Assembly: GCF_025630775.1 (NCBI RefSeq)
Contig: NZ_JAOSZE010000011.1
Span: forward strand, 62,001 to 126,000
Source: Actinoplanes sp. KI2
Lineage (GTDB): Bacteria; Actinomycetota; Actinomycetes; Mycobacteriales; Micromonosporaceae
Direction: 5' to 3'
DNA: 64,000 nt
Shown in pieces: positions 8,706 to 16,253 of the stretch. Position numbers and translations under genes: made by a program. Within the stretch, counting starts at the first letter, position 1, and each line of letters opens with the position of its first letter. The notes under the pieces were generated by a model that did no database searches, was not told the DNA's origin, and saw nothing but the letters and a program-made list of their open reading frames with translations.

Positions 8706-9146
8706 TCAGGCCTTCCTCACTTTTTCGAAAACCCGGTGGACGATCTCGAGCTCGTCGGGGTCGAGCCGGTCGATGAACCGGTCCCGGACGGTGACCAGGT
8801 GCAGCGGGGCGGCCGCCTCGAGCGCGGTCAGTCCCGCGTCGGTGAGCACGGCCTCCTGGCCCCGGCCGTCCTCGGGGCAGGGCTGCTTCACCACGAGGCC
8901 CCGCTTGACCATCGAGTTGATCTGGTACGTGACGCGGCTGGGCGAGAACCACAGCGCGGCGGCCAGCTCGCCCATCCGCAGCCGACGGCCGGGCGCCTCG
9001 GACAGGTGGACCAGGACGTGGTAGTCGTTCATGCTGAGGCCGGTCTGGGCGCGCAGGTCGTCCTCGAGCACCGTGTGCAGCGCCCACGAACTCTCGATGA
9101 ACGAGCGCCAGGCGCGCTGCTCGTCCTCGGTCAGCGGATCGGCCAT
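8706..9146 (-). CDS. MarR-family transcriptional regulator
   Basis: A 146-residue winged-helix repressor: LSMNDYHVLVHLSEAPGRRLRMGELAAALWFSPSRVTYQINSM spans the helix-turn-helix (quoted by its two halves, residues about 42-80) and the wing follows with KQPCPEDGRGQEAVLTD. MarR proteins bind short palindromes as dimers and are released by phenolic ligands or oxidation; one Cys (in KQPCPED) lies at the wing. Gene order marR-pirin and an AT-rich quasi-palindrome just upstream suggest autoregulation. Confidence 0.9.
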   Translation of the reverse strand: MADPLTEDEQRAWRSFIESSWALHTVLEDDLRAQTGLSMNDYHVLVHLSEAPGRRLRMGELAAALWFSPSRVTYQINSMVKRGLVVKQPCPEDGRGQEAVLTDAGLTALEAAAPLHLVTVRDRFIDRLDPDELEIVHRVFEKVRKA

Positions 9147-9163
9147 ACCGAGACTCTAACTCC

Positions 9164-9176
9164 TTCAAATCTTAAA
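9164..9176. promoter_or_regulatory. Candidate MarR operator upstream of marR-pirin
   Basis: TTCAAATCTTAAA forms a quasi-palindrome (arms TTYAA and TTRAA around a 3-bp centre) in an unusually AT-rich patch 18 bp upstream of the marR start codon and between it and the convergent hydrolase end. Size and base composition fit MarR boxes; binding is inferred. Confidence 0.45.
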
Positions 9177-9192
9177 TAACAAGTGCCACGCG

Positions 9193-10569
9193 TCACGGCC
9201 CCGCCACCACGCGGGCCAGCACACCCGCGAACGCGGCCGGCTGATCAAACATCGACCGATGACCGGCGTTCCTGAGCGTCAGGGTCTCCTTGTGCGGCGC
9301 CTGCAACCCGGAAAACCACACCCCGAGATCCCGTACGCGCGCGGGCACCTCGCGATCGCCGGAGACGAAGTAGACCGGCACGGACAGCGCCGGCACCTGG
9401 ACCTTGAAGTCGACGTCGCGGGTCCGCGGGTAGAACGCGTCGAACGAGTCCAGGAAACCGGACAGCACGTGGATCTTCTCGAGCGTCGACAGCTCGGGGG
9501 CCCGGGCGTTGGCGGCCAGCGCGGCGTCGTTGCCCGACCCGTACACCCGGTCCTCGGCGAGCAGCAGAGGCTCGTACCCGTAGATGTCGGCGTACGGCGG
9601 CGGGCCCGCCTGGGTGAGCTGGGTGACCAGCCGGGTGTCGCGGTGCGACCGCGCCCAGGCGAGCGTGTCGTCGTACTGGCCGCGATCGCTGGCCGCCGGG
9701 TTGGCGACCTGCGCGACCCCGACGTACGCCCGGAAATCGGCCGGCTGCTCCTGCACTGCGAGGGTCGCCGGGACCGTCCCGCCGCCGTGCGCCACCAGGT
9801 AGATCTTGTCCTGCCGGAACCGGGCGCGCAGGTAGTCGGCGGCCGCGAGCACGTTGTGCGTCTCGTCGTCCAGCGTGAACGTCGGCACCGGATCAAGGTC
9901 GCCGAACGATCGACCGCCACCGCGCCGATCCATCGTCACGACGAGGAACCGCTGCTCCAGGGACCCCAGGCGGTCGCGCATCGCGGCCAGCTCCGACCCG
10001 CCCGGCAGATCCGGGACGAACAGCAGGACCGGCAGATCCGGTCGCGCTCCGCGGATCATCAGGCCGAGTTTCCCCGCGTACGCGAGATCGGAGACCCCGC
10101 CGGTGATCGGCGCGACCCGCCCCGGCAGCGCGACCGCCCCCGCGATCGCGATCACCACCAGCGCGAGGACGCCGGCCACGAAGCGCCCGACAAACCGCCA
10201 GGCGCTGCGGCTGTGCCGCCGGGACCCGGCCCCGTAGGCGGCGCCCACACCCATCGGCAGCAGCGTGATCAGCGCGGTGAACCCACGACCCACGGTCAAC
10301 GCGAGAATCCCGAGATAGGTCGGCCGCGGATAGTCCACGGTCGGCCCGGCAAACCCGATCCGGGTGATCTCCGCAGCCGCCGCGAACAGCACCGGCGCCC
10401 AGAAGATCGCCGCCCGCGACCGATAGACCCGCCCCGCCACCACCCCGATCGCAACACTGACCGCGATGATGACGAGCGCCTCCACGGGAAAGATCGGCCC
10501 GCGCGGCCGCCAGAAGGCTGCGACCACGCCCCAGACGAGCGCCGGAAGCAACCCCACGGCTCGGAGCAT
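9193..10569 (-). CDS. Membrane-anchored alpha/beta-hydrolase-like protein lacking the nucleophile
   Basis: A 458-residue protein. Residues 1-160 hold about four hydrophobic segments (for example ALVIIAVSVAIGVVAGRVY and VLALVVIAIAGAVALPG), so the C-terminal domain is probably exposed at the membrane. From about residue 175 an alpha/beta-hydrolase fold follows: PVLLFVPDLPGGSE, MDRRGGGRS, and the C-terminal SGDREVPA and NAGHRSMFDQP that would supply Asp/Glu and His. The nucleophile elbow reads AHGGGT; the codon expected to encode Ser (9784-9786) is Gly. Relatives usually have GHSWGS. So the fold is intact but the serine is missing. Confidence 0.83.
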   Translation of the reverse strand: MLRAVGLLPALVWGVVAAFWRPRGPIFPVEALVIIAVSVAIGVVAGRVYRSRAAIFWAPVLFAAAAEITRIGFAGPTVDYPRPTYLGILALTVGRGFTALITLLPMGVGAAYGAGSRRHSRSAWRFVGRFVAGVLALVVIAIAGAVALPGRVAPITGGVSDLAYAGKLGLMIRGARPDLPVLLFVPDLPGGSELAAMRDRLGSLEQRFLVVTMDRRGGGRSFGDLDPVPTFTLDDETHNVLAAADYLRARFRQDKIYLVAHGGGTVPATLAVQEQPADFRAYVGVAQVANPAASDRGQYDDTLAWARSHRDTRLVTQLTQAGPPPYADIYGYEPLLLAEDRVYGSGNDAALAANARAPELSTLEKIHVLSGFLDSFDAFYPRTRDVDFKVQVPALSVPVYFVSGDREVPARVRDLGVWFSGLQAPHKETLTLRNAGHRSMFDQPAAFAGVLARVVAGP

Positions 10570-10629
10570 GCTGGGACGTTAATGGATATTGGCTGCGCCG
10601 CGCGCGCCCCCACCGATAACTTCCGTGCC

Positions 10630-11094
10630 ATGATTGCCCGTCCCGCGACCCCCGATGACGCAGACGAACTGGTCCGCCTACGCGCCGTGCTGCTAACCAG
10701 CATGAACCCACCCATTTGGGACGACGCCTGGCGAACCCCGTCCCACGAGGCCCTGACCACCCGCCTGTCGTCACCGACGTTGGCGGCGTTCGTGGTGGAC
10801 CGCCCGGACGGCACCGGCCTGGCCGCCTGCGCCGTCGGCACGATCGAGCACCGCCTGGGTGCCCCCGGCGACCCCGAGGGCCGAAGCGGCTACGTCTTCA
10901 GCGTCGCCACCGACCCCGACATGCGCAGGCGAGGCTTCTCCCGCCAGTGCATGACCGCGCTGCTGGAGTGGTTCCGCGCCCAGGGCGTGCGCAAGATAGA
11001 CCTGCGAGCCTCCGCCGAGGCCGAGCCCCTGTACCGCTCCTTGGGCTTCACCCGCACCCCCGACCCGGCCATGCGCCTTCGCCTCAACCCCTGA
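10630..11094 (+). CDS. GNAT-family N-acetyltransferase
   Basis: A 154-residue acetyltransferase starting with the typical MIARPATPDDADELVRLR. The acetyl-CoA binding motif A is VATDPDMRRRGFSRQCMTAL (R/Q-x-x-G-x-G/A variant RRRGFS) and motif B includes YRSLGFTRTPDPAMRL at the C-terminus. The family moves acetyl groups from acetyl-CoA to amines; the acceptor is unknown. An in-frame ATG at 10582 would add about 16 unconserved residues. The gene is divergent from the membrane hydrolase gene with only 60 bp between them. Confidence 0.87.
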   Translation: MIARPATPDDADELVRLRAVLLTSMNPPIWDDAWRTPSHEALTTRLSSPTLAAFVVDRPDGTGLAACAVGTIEHRLGAPGDPEGRSGYVFSVATDPDMRRRGFSRQCMTALLEWFRAQGVRKIDLRASAEAEPLYRSLGFTRTPDPAMRLRLNP

Positions 11095-11151
11095 GCGGCG
11101 CAGCCGGAAGTCCACGATGGGCCGCCGACGCGCGCAGCTGAGGACGCCGGG

Positions 11152-11616
11152 TCAGGCGGCCGGCTGGAGGGTGTGGGCCGGCGTCGGCAGTTCGGCGGGG
11201 GGCGTGGTTACGATCGGCTCCGAGGGAGGCAGAGCCTCGGCCAGTCGGGCGACGACCGGCGGCTCCACCGGGATCGGCACCGCTGCCGCGCCCGCGCCGG
11301 TCGGCCGGGGCTTGCGCTTGGGCGACCGGGCCGACGCGTTCCCGCCCCGGCCGGGATAGACGTACAGGCCGTTGACCGGGTCGGGCGTCGCATCCAGTGC
11401 CGCGGTCACCACCGGCAGGGCCCGGAAACGGTCCCACTCCTCCGACTCGCGGAAGGCGACCTCCAGGACCACCCCGCCCGGGATCACCGTCCACTCCCAG
11501 CGCCGCGCGCCGTTGGTGATGGCTGCTTCGAGGAGGGCCTCGCCGTAGCCGTCCTTCCAGCGCTGCGCCGGCAGCACCCCGTCGCGTACCTCGATCGACC
11601 ACCACCGCATGCTCAT
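11152..11616 (-). CDS. Hypothetical protein with conserved N-terminal domain and Pro-rich tail
   Basis: A 154-residue protein. Residues 1-85 look like a compact alpha+beta domain (MSMRWWSIEVRDGVLPAQRW, then WEWTVIPGGVVLEVAFRESEEWDRFR), found in several actinomycete hypothetical proteins; the remainder is basic then Pro/Ala-rich and probably disordered. The ATG at 11616 is preferred to the one at 11610 only on length. No function is recognised and no partner is obvious; the neighbouring sugar-acid genes lie 30 bp upstream on the same strand and could be co-transcribed. Confidence 0.7.
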   Translation of the reverse strand: MSMRWWSIEVRDGVLPAQRWKDGYGEALLEAAITNGARRWEWTVIPGGVVLEVAFRESEEWDRFRALPVVTAALDATPDPVNGLYVYPGRGGNASARSPKRKPRPTGAGAAAVPIPVEPPVVARLAEALPPSEPIVTTPPAELPTPAHTLQPAA

Positions 11617-11645
11617 GCATCGAAGGTACGCCCCCGATTCACGTT

Positions 11646-12884
11646 TCAGGGTGCCTCGATCGCGCCGTCCGGGCGGCGTACGGTGGCGGCCCAGCGTTCG
11701 TGCCCGCCGAGCACCGGGGGATGTTCGGCGGCCAGCCTCTCGTCCAGGTCGACGCCCCAGCCGGGCGCGGCCGACGGGCGCGCGTAGCCGGCCGCGACCA
11801 CCGGCGTGCCGGGGAAGATCTCGTGGACGATGTCCGGGTAGACGTGGCCCTCCTGGATGCCGAAGGCGGGGCTGGCCAGGTCGAGCGCGAGGTTCGCGGC
11901 CGCGCCGACCGGGGAGACGTCGGCGGGGGCGTGCCACGCGGTCTGCACGCCGGACAGCTCGCACAGGTCGGCGAGCTTGCGGGCCGGGGTGAGGCCGCCG
12001 ATCGCCGAGACATGGCAGCGCAGCAGGTCGACGCCGCCCGACGTCACCAGTCGCGCCGCTGAGGCGACCGAGACGGCGAGCTCGCCGCAGGCGATCGGCA
12101 CCGGCGATGCGGCCCGCACCGAAGGGAGCCGATCGTAGTGCTCGGGCGCGACCGGGTCCTCCAGGAAGTAGAGACGGTACGGCTCGAGCGAGCGGGCCAG
12201 CGTGACCGCTTGTTTCGGGGTGAGCCGGCTGTGCACGTCGTGCAGCAGCTCCACGTCGTCGCCGAGCCGGTCGCGGGCGGCGGCGAACAGGCGCGGCGTC
12301 TGCGCGAGGTAGTGCCGCACGCTCCAGCCGTCGGGGTAGGGCGCGTCCGGGTACCCGCCGGGCCGGCCCGGCGCGCCGTAGGCGCCGAGACCCGGTTGAC
12401 CGGTCTGCAGGCGTACATGGGAAAAGCCGGCGTCGATCAGAGCCGCCGCGTGCTCGATGGTTTCTGCGATGGTCTCGCCGGACGCGTGCAGGTAGACCGG
12501 AACGTCGCCGCGCAGCCGGCCGCCGAGCAGTTCGTATACCGGCATCCCGGCCCGTTTGCCGGCGATGTCCCACAGCGCCATGTCCACCCCGGACAGAGCG
12601 CTGTTCAGCACCGGCCCATCCCGCCAATAACCCGAGAAATGCAACATACGGCTTATTTCGGAAATGTCGGCGACGCGCTGGCCGATCACGAGCGGCGCCA
12701 GGTGGGTGCACAGCGTAGCCACCACGGCGGCGAAGCGCTGGTGGAAAGTGGCGCAGCCCAGACCGTAGAGCCCAGGCGTAGAGGTATCGAGCCGGACGAC
12801 GACGAGATTGACGCCCTCCGGTGCGGTGACGATCGTCCGTACCCCGGTGATCGTGACATCCGGCGCGGACCAGGGCGGGATCAT
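11646..12884 (-). CDS. Enolase-superfamily sugar-acid dehydratase (mannonate/gluconate dehydratase-like, ManD group)
   Basis: A 412-residue enolase-superfamily protein. After the N-terminal capping domain the barrel shows the ManD pattern: LLHDVHSRLTP (metal Asp and catalytic His), YFLEDPVAPE (metal Glu), ACGELAVSV (metal Glu) and TAWHAPADVSPVG (C-terminal catalytic His). ManD-group enzymes dehydrate D-mannonate and/or D-gluconate to 2-keto-3-deoxy-gluconate, or other acid sugars with low efficiency. ATG 12884 overlaps the stop of the upstream SDR gene (ATGA), so they are translationally coupled and probably act in sequence on one sugar acid. No transporter or kinase lies nearby. Confidence 0.86.
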   Translation of the reverse strand: MIPPWSAPDVTITGVRTIVTAPEGVNLVVVRLDTSTPGLYGLGCATFHQRFAAVVATLCTHLAPLVIGQRVADISEISRMLHFSGYWRDGPVLNSALSGVDMALWDIAGKRAGMPVYELLGGRLRGDVPVYLHASGETIAETIEHAAALIDAGFSHVRLQTGQPGLGAYGAPGRPGGYPDAPYPDGWSVRHYLAQTPRLFAAARDRLGDDVELLHDVHSRLTPKQAVTLARSLEPYRLYFLEDPVAPEHYDRLPSVRAASPVPIACGELAVSVASAARLVTSGGVDLLRCHVSAIGGLTPARKLADLCELSGVQTAWHAPADVSPVGAAANLALDLASPAFGIQEGHVYPDIVHEIFPGTPVVAAGYARPSAAPGWGVDLDERLAAEHPPVLGGHERWAATVRRPDGAIEAP

Positions 12885-13723
12885 CCGCGTACCTCGAAAA
12901 GGAATTTTGCCTCGAAGTCCAGCAGGTCCCGCGCGGGCGCCAGATCGATCGGCACCGACCGGCCCGGAAAGACCGGCCGAGGCACCCCCGGATGAAACTC
13001 GTTCACCAGCCACTCCGTGGGTTGCGGCGCCAGCGTCGACGGCGCGGCCACGTACACGACATGGCTTCCGGCCACGGACGGCCGCAACGCGGCCACCAGA
13101 GCGCGCGCCGCATCCCGATCGTCCAGGTAGCTCCAGACGTCGGCCGCGCCGCACCCCGGCTCCTCGGCGAACTCCGCCGCCCGCCGGGGCAGCCGTCCGG
13201 CAGCCGTCCCCACGAACGGCAGCCGCAACGCCACCACGCTCATCCCGTACCGTCGATGGATCATCGCCGCGGTCGCCTCGTCGACCTGCTTCGACAGCGC
13301 GTACGGGTCGGTGATCTGCAACGGCAGCGCGGTGTCGACCGGCAGGTACGGCATGCGCAGCGGCTTGCGCGCGAACGGCAGCCCGCAGATCGCGTAGCTG
13401 CTGGCAATGGCCGCGCGCGAAACGCCGGCCCGCCCGGCCCGGTCGAGCACGGTGAACGTGGCGAGCGTGTTCTGCCCGAACACCACCTCGCCCGGGTCGT
13501 GCGTCGGCGTCGGGATCGCCGCCAGATGGATCACGTCCGTGACGTCGCGCAGCGCCGCATCGACCGCCACCGGGTCGGCCGCGTTCCCGGCCACGACCCG
13601 ATCGGCGAGCAGCCCCGGGGTCGGCGAGAGCACCAGCGCGGTGCCCGGAATGCCGCGTTCGGCCAGGTGAGCGAGCACCGCGGTGCCGATCAGACCGGCC
13701 GCTCCGGTCACGAGCACACGCAT
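12881..13723 (-). CDS. NAD-dependent epimerase/dehydratase family protein (sugar or uronate oxidoreductase candidate)
   Basis: A 280-residue extended SDR. The Rossmann loop GAAGLIG is at residues 7-13, the Asp-containing VIHLAAIPTP follows, and the active site has SSYAICG with YALSKQVDE (YxxxK). The size is short for UDP-sugar epimerases and suits uronate-dehydrogenase-like SDRs. Coupling to the ManD-like dehydratase by a 4-bp overlap supports a role in sugar-acid oxidation: aldose or uronate to lactone/aldonate, then dehydration. That pathway is inference. It is divergent from the 13764 gene with 40 bp between starts. Confidence 0.84.
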   Translation of the reverse strand: MRVLVTGAAGLIGTAVLAHLAERGIPGTALVLSPTPGLLADRVVAGNAADPVAVDAALRDVTDVIHLAAIPTPTHDPGEVVFGQNTLATFTVLDRAGRAGVSRAAIASSYAICGLPFARKPLRMPYLPVDTALPLQITDPYALSKQVDEATAAMIHRRYGMSVVALRLPFVGTAAGRLPRRAAEFAEEPGCGAADVWSYLDDRDAARALVAALRPSVAGSHVVYVAAPSTLAPQPTEWLVNEFHPGVPRPVFPGRSVPIDLAPARDLLDFEAKFLFEVRG

Positions 13724-13763
13724 CGTGCCATTATCATCAACCCTCGGCCGGGAGGACGGCGCC

Positions 13764-14150
13764 ATGGCGTACCGAGTGGAGTACAACGGCGAGGAGATCG
13801 AGCTCGCCACCCTGGACGCCGCCCTCAACTGCGCCCGCAACGCGATCGCCAACGACCTCGATCGCTTCGACGGCTGGGCGGTCGAGCACGACGAGGACGT
13901 CGACGACTGGTTCGTGCAGGCCGTCCGCAACGGCCGCCGGGTCGGCCGGACCGCGGTGATCACCGGGCCGGGCGCCCGGGTGATCGAGGAGTGGGAGCGG
14001 CGGGTCTCGTTCGTCGGCCGCACCCCGGCGGAGGCGTTCGCGATGGCCGCCGACTGGCTCGAGCGCCGACCGGAGATCGACGTACTCGGCGACGTCGGCT
14101 GGCATCACACCGCGAACGGCCACCAGCTCCGCATCTACTTCCGCGGCTGA
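13764..14150 (+). CDS. Hypothetical protein (128 aa)
   Basis: An acidic, soluble 128-residue protein beginning MAYRVEYNGEEIELATLDAAL after a good Shine-Dalgarno (GGGAGGA, about 13749-13755). It contains the segment RFDGWAVEHDEDVDDWFVQAVRNG and ends WHHTANGHQLRIYFRG. There are no membrane segments or familiar catalytic motifs; repeated short beta-like strands suggest a small alpha/beta fold. It converges on the Clp-N gene with 1 bp between stop codons. Function not recognised. Confidence 0.75.
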   Translation: MAYRVEYNGEEIELATLDAALNCARNAIANDLDRFDGWAVEHDEDVDDWFVQAVRNGRRVGRTAVITGPGARVIEEWERRVSFVGRTPAEAFAMAADWLERRPEIDVLGDVGWHHTANGHQLRIYFRG

Positions 14151-14151
14151 G

Positions 14152-14757
14152 TCACGCCGCCTCGTTCCGGATCGAGTCGGCCAGCTCGATCCGCAACTGC
14201 GCGAAGTCGACCTGGTGGTCGGCCAGGATCCGGCAGGCCAGGCCCTCGCCCTCGCGCAGCAGGCCGAGCATGATGTGCTCGGGCGCGATGAAGTTGTGCT
14301 TCAACCGGATCGCCTCCCGCAGCGACAGCTCGAGCACCTTCTTCGCCCGGCTCGTGAACGGGATGTGACCGCCGCTGCGCCGCCCGAAGAGCCCACGCCG
14401 GCGGGGCGACGGCCGGGACAGCTGGAGCGCGCCGGCGCCGAAGCTCGCCTCGATCGCGGCTCGCACCTTGGCGAGGTCGATGCCGATCGCCTTGAGCGCG
14501 GCCGCGTCCTCGGCGTCGGTCTCGGTGAACGACAGGTCGGGTTCGAACTTGTCGCCGACCAGCCCCTGGATGTCGGTGCGGACGGCGGCCGGGACGACTC
14601 CCGCAGGGCGCAGCAGCCGAGCGACCGTGCCCTGCTCGTCGTGGATCAGCCCGAGCAGCACGTGCTCGGTTCCGATGTAGGGATGGCCCAGTCGGCGAGC
14701 CTCCTGCTGAGCGTTGATGACGACCTCCCGTGCGGCCGTCGTGAACCGTTCGAACAT
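14152..14757 (-). CDS. Clp N-domain protein without an ATPase
   Basis: A 201-residue protein made of two Clp_N-type repeats: residues 1-70 (MFERFTTAAREVVINAQQEARRLGHPYIGTEHVLLGL, quoted by ends: MFERFTTAAR to GTEHVLLGLI) and about 130-200 (IPFTSRAKKVLELSLREAI, EHIMLGLLREGEG). In ClpC/ClpA these domains bind substrates or adaptors; the AAA+ modules are absent here, and the length rules out a truncation inside this frame. It lies 1 bp downstream of a small HTH gene, forming a two-gene operon often seen in actinomycetes. It may be an adaptor, a ClpC decoy or a stress sensor. Confidence 0.88.
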   Translation of the reverse strand: MFERFTTAAREVVINAQQEARRLGHPYIGTEHVLLGLIHDEQGTVARLLRPAGVVPAAVRTDIQGLVGDKFEPDLSFTETDAEDAAALKAIGIDLAKVRAAIEASFGAGALQLSRPSPRRRGLFGRRSGGHIPFTSRAKKVLELSLREAIRLKHNFIAPEHIMLGLLREGEGLACRILADHQVDFAQLRIELADSIRNEAA

Positions 14758-14758
14758 C

Positions 14759-14995
14759 TCAGCCCTCCCGTGGGTCGCGCGCCGGGATCAGGTGCGCGTG
14801 CTTCTTGTGGACGCCCTGGCGGGTCACGTCGAGCGCGTCGGCGATCTCCTGCCAGGACCAGCCGTTGCGGCGAGCGTTGGCGACCTGCAGATGCTCGAGC
14901 CCCTCGAGCAGGCGGCGCAGCGCGACGACAGCGCGCAGGCCAACCCGGGGATCGGCGCTGCCGGCCGCCGCGGCGAGGTCGGTTGCCTCAGTCAT
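14759..14995 (-). CDS. Small helix-turn-helix protein paired with Clp-N protein
   Basis: A 78-residue protein with one helix-turn-helix: RNGWSWQEIADALDVTRQGVHKKHAHL (residues about 43-69, quoted in part as WSWQEIADALDVTRQGVHKK). It has no separate sensor domain, so sensing may come from the adjacent Clp-N protein or from proteolysis. The ATG at 14995 is 2 bp from the first of two strong palindromes, the expected layout for autorepression. Co-transcribed with the Clp-N gene, 1 bp away. Confidence 0.85.
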   Translation of the reverse strand: MTEATDLAAAAGSADPRVGLRAVVALRRLLEGLEHLQVANARRNGWSWQEIADALDVTRQGVHKKHAHLIPARDPREG

Positions 14996-14997
14996 GC

Positions 14998-15041
14998 TGT
15001 CAACCTACGTTGACATCTCGGCCGCGTCAACCCCGGTTGAC
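14998..15041. promoter_or_regulatory. Two palindromic operators upstream of the HTH/Clp-N operon
   Basis: TGTCAACCTACGTTGACA (14998-15015) has perfect 7-bp arms around 4 bp. GTCAACCCCGGTTGAC (15026-15041) has perfect 7-bp arms around 2 bp. Both share GTCAAC-N4-GTTGAC and their centres are 27 bp apart, close to 2.5 helical turns. TTGACA within the arms could also serve as a -35 element. The natural candidate for binding is the HTH protein encoded immediately downstream. Confidence 0.6.
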
Positions 15042-15042
15042 A

Positions 15043-15312
15043 GAAGCGCAAAACCATTTCCACGTACGGGAGAGAAAAGTCCCCGATGCAGCGCCTCGCG
15101 CCGTCGTTGGTCACCCTCCGCGCGCGGCCGCCGGGTTGTCCTGCATGGCCTGCGCGCGGGCGGCCGGGCACTCCGGGGTGTGCCGAGCTTGGGCCGGGCC
15201 CGCCCGGCGGCCGGGGTCGGAGCTGTCGCTGCAGCCGGCGGCCCGGGCGCGCCGGGGACTCGGCGGACGCTCGTACGGGAAAAGCGCGGAAGGGAAACGC
15301 GAAGAGCTTGGG
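15043..15312. other. GC-rich intergenic stretch without a recognisable gene
   Basis: Together with the palindromes this makes a 317-bp gap between the HTH start and the end of the VOC gene. Frames are open because of GC content but lack ribosome binding sites and conserved-looking sequence. No clear hairpin with a T-tract was seen. It probably contains the promoter of the HTH/Clp-N operon near its left end. Confidence 0.4.
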
Positions 15313-16095
15313 TCAGAAGGCGGCCGAGCCGCCGTAGGTCAGCTCCAGGCCGATGATGTCGTTGTAGGCCACCGAGAGCTCGACCGGGCGGGGCAGCGGT
15401 GCCGTGATCGCGAACGGTGCGCCCGACGGGTCGACGATCTCGACGTAGCGGCCGAGGCCCATCTCGATCGGGCCCGCGGTCACCCGGCCGCCGAGTCGTC
15501 CCACGTGGTCGGCCAGCTCCGGGCAGTCGGCGACCTGGAAGGACGGCTGCCAGCGACGGTCGTAGCGGCCGGAGATCACGCCGGCGACCGAGTCGTGCGC
15601 CTCGGACAGCCATTCGCCGCTGCCGAACTCGTGGGTCAGCGTCCAGCCGAACACCGAGCCGTAGAACGCGGTCGCCGCGGCCACGTCGTCGGTCAGCAGG
15701 TCCGACCAGGCCATCGTGCCGGGCTCGCCGCGGACCTGGCAGCCGGCGAACCCGGTCGCCTGCCAGAGTCCGAACCTCGCGCCGTCGGCGTCCGCGACGA
15801 TCGTGCTGCGTGCGCCGGGTCGCTCCTCCGGGCGGGTCAGAAGCCGGCCGTACGCCGAGCGCACCCGTTCCACGGTCTCGTCGAGATCGGGCGCCGCCAG
15901 GTAGGTCAGCCATCCGTCGGGCCGGTCGGGCCGGCTCCCGGTGAGGCCGGCGACCGCGCGGCCGTCCAGCAGGAAGTGATCGCCGTCGACTTCCCAGCCG
16001 AACAGGTCCCCATAGAAACGGGCCGCCCGAGCCGGGTTCGAGGTGGTCAACTCCACCCAGCAAGGGGTCGATGGCGCAAAGCCTCTGATCCGCAT
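15313..16095 (-). CDS. VOC (glyoxalase/bleomycin-resistance) protein, two domains
   Basis: A 260-residue protein of two vicinal-oxygen-chelate domains. Domain 1 opens with TPCWVELTTSNPARAARFYG and domain 2 with PGTMAWSDLLTDDVAAATAFYG; each ends in a Glu-containing strand (for example GRYVEIVDPSGAPFAI). This is the arrangement of actinomycete proteins such as the 27-kDa antigen Cfp30B, with unclear ligands. The ATG at 16095 begins two residues before the domain; an upstream start would add an unconserved leader. Transcribed alone; no cognate regulator nearby. Confidence 0.85.
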   Translation of the reverse strand: MRIRGFAPSTPCWVELTTSNPARAARFYGDLFGWEVDGDHFLLDGRAVAGLTGSRPDRPDGWLTYLAAPDLDETVERVRSAYGRLLTRPEERPGARSTIVADADGARFGLWQATGFAGCQVRGEPGTMAWSDLLTDDVAAATAFYGSVFGWTLTHEFGSGEWLSEAHDSVAGVISGRYDRRWQPSFQVADCPELADHVGRLGGRVTAGPIEMGLGRYVEIVDPSGAPFAITAPLPRPVELSVAYNDIIGLELTYGGSAAF

Positions 16096-16253
16096 TCGCC
16101 GCTCCAAGTTGGATGTCCCGACTCCTGAACACCTTACGGCACCCAATACGCTTCGTCACTACCCAAGGGTTCAATGCCCGGTTTAGCGCGTGTTTCAGTT
16201 ACTCAAGGTGATTGGTTGAGGATTCGAATGTAACGCGACCGTTAAACAGGCGA

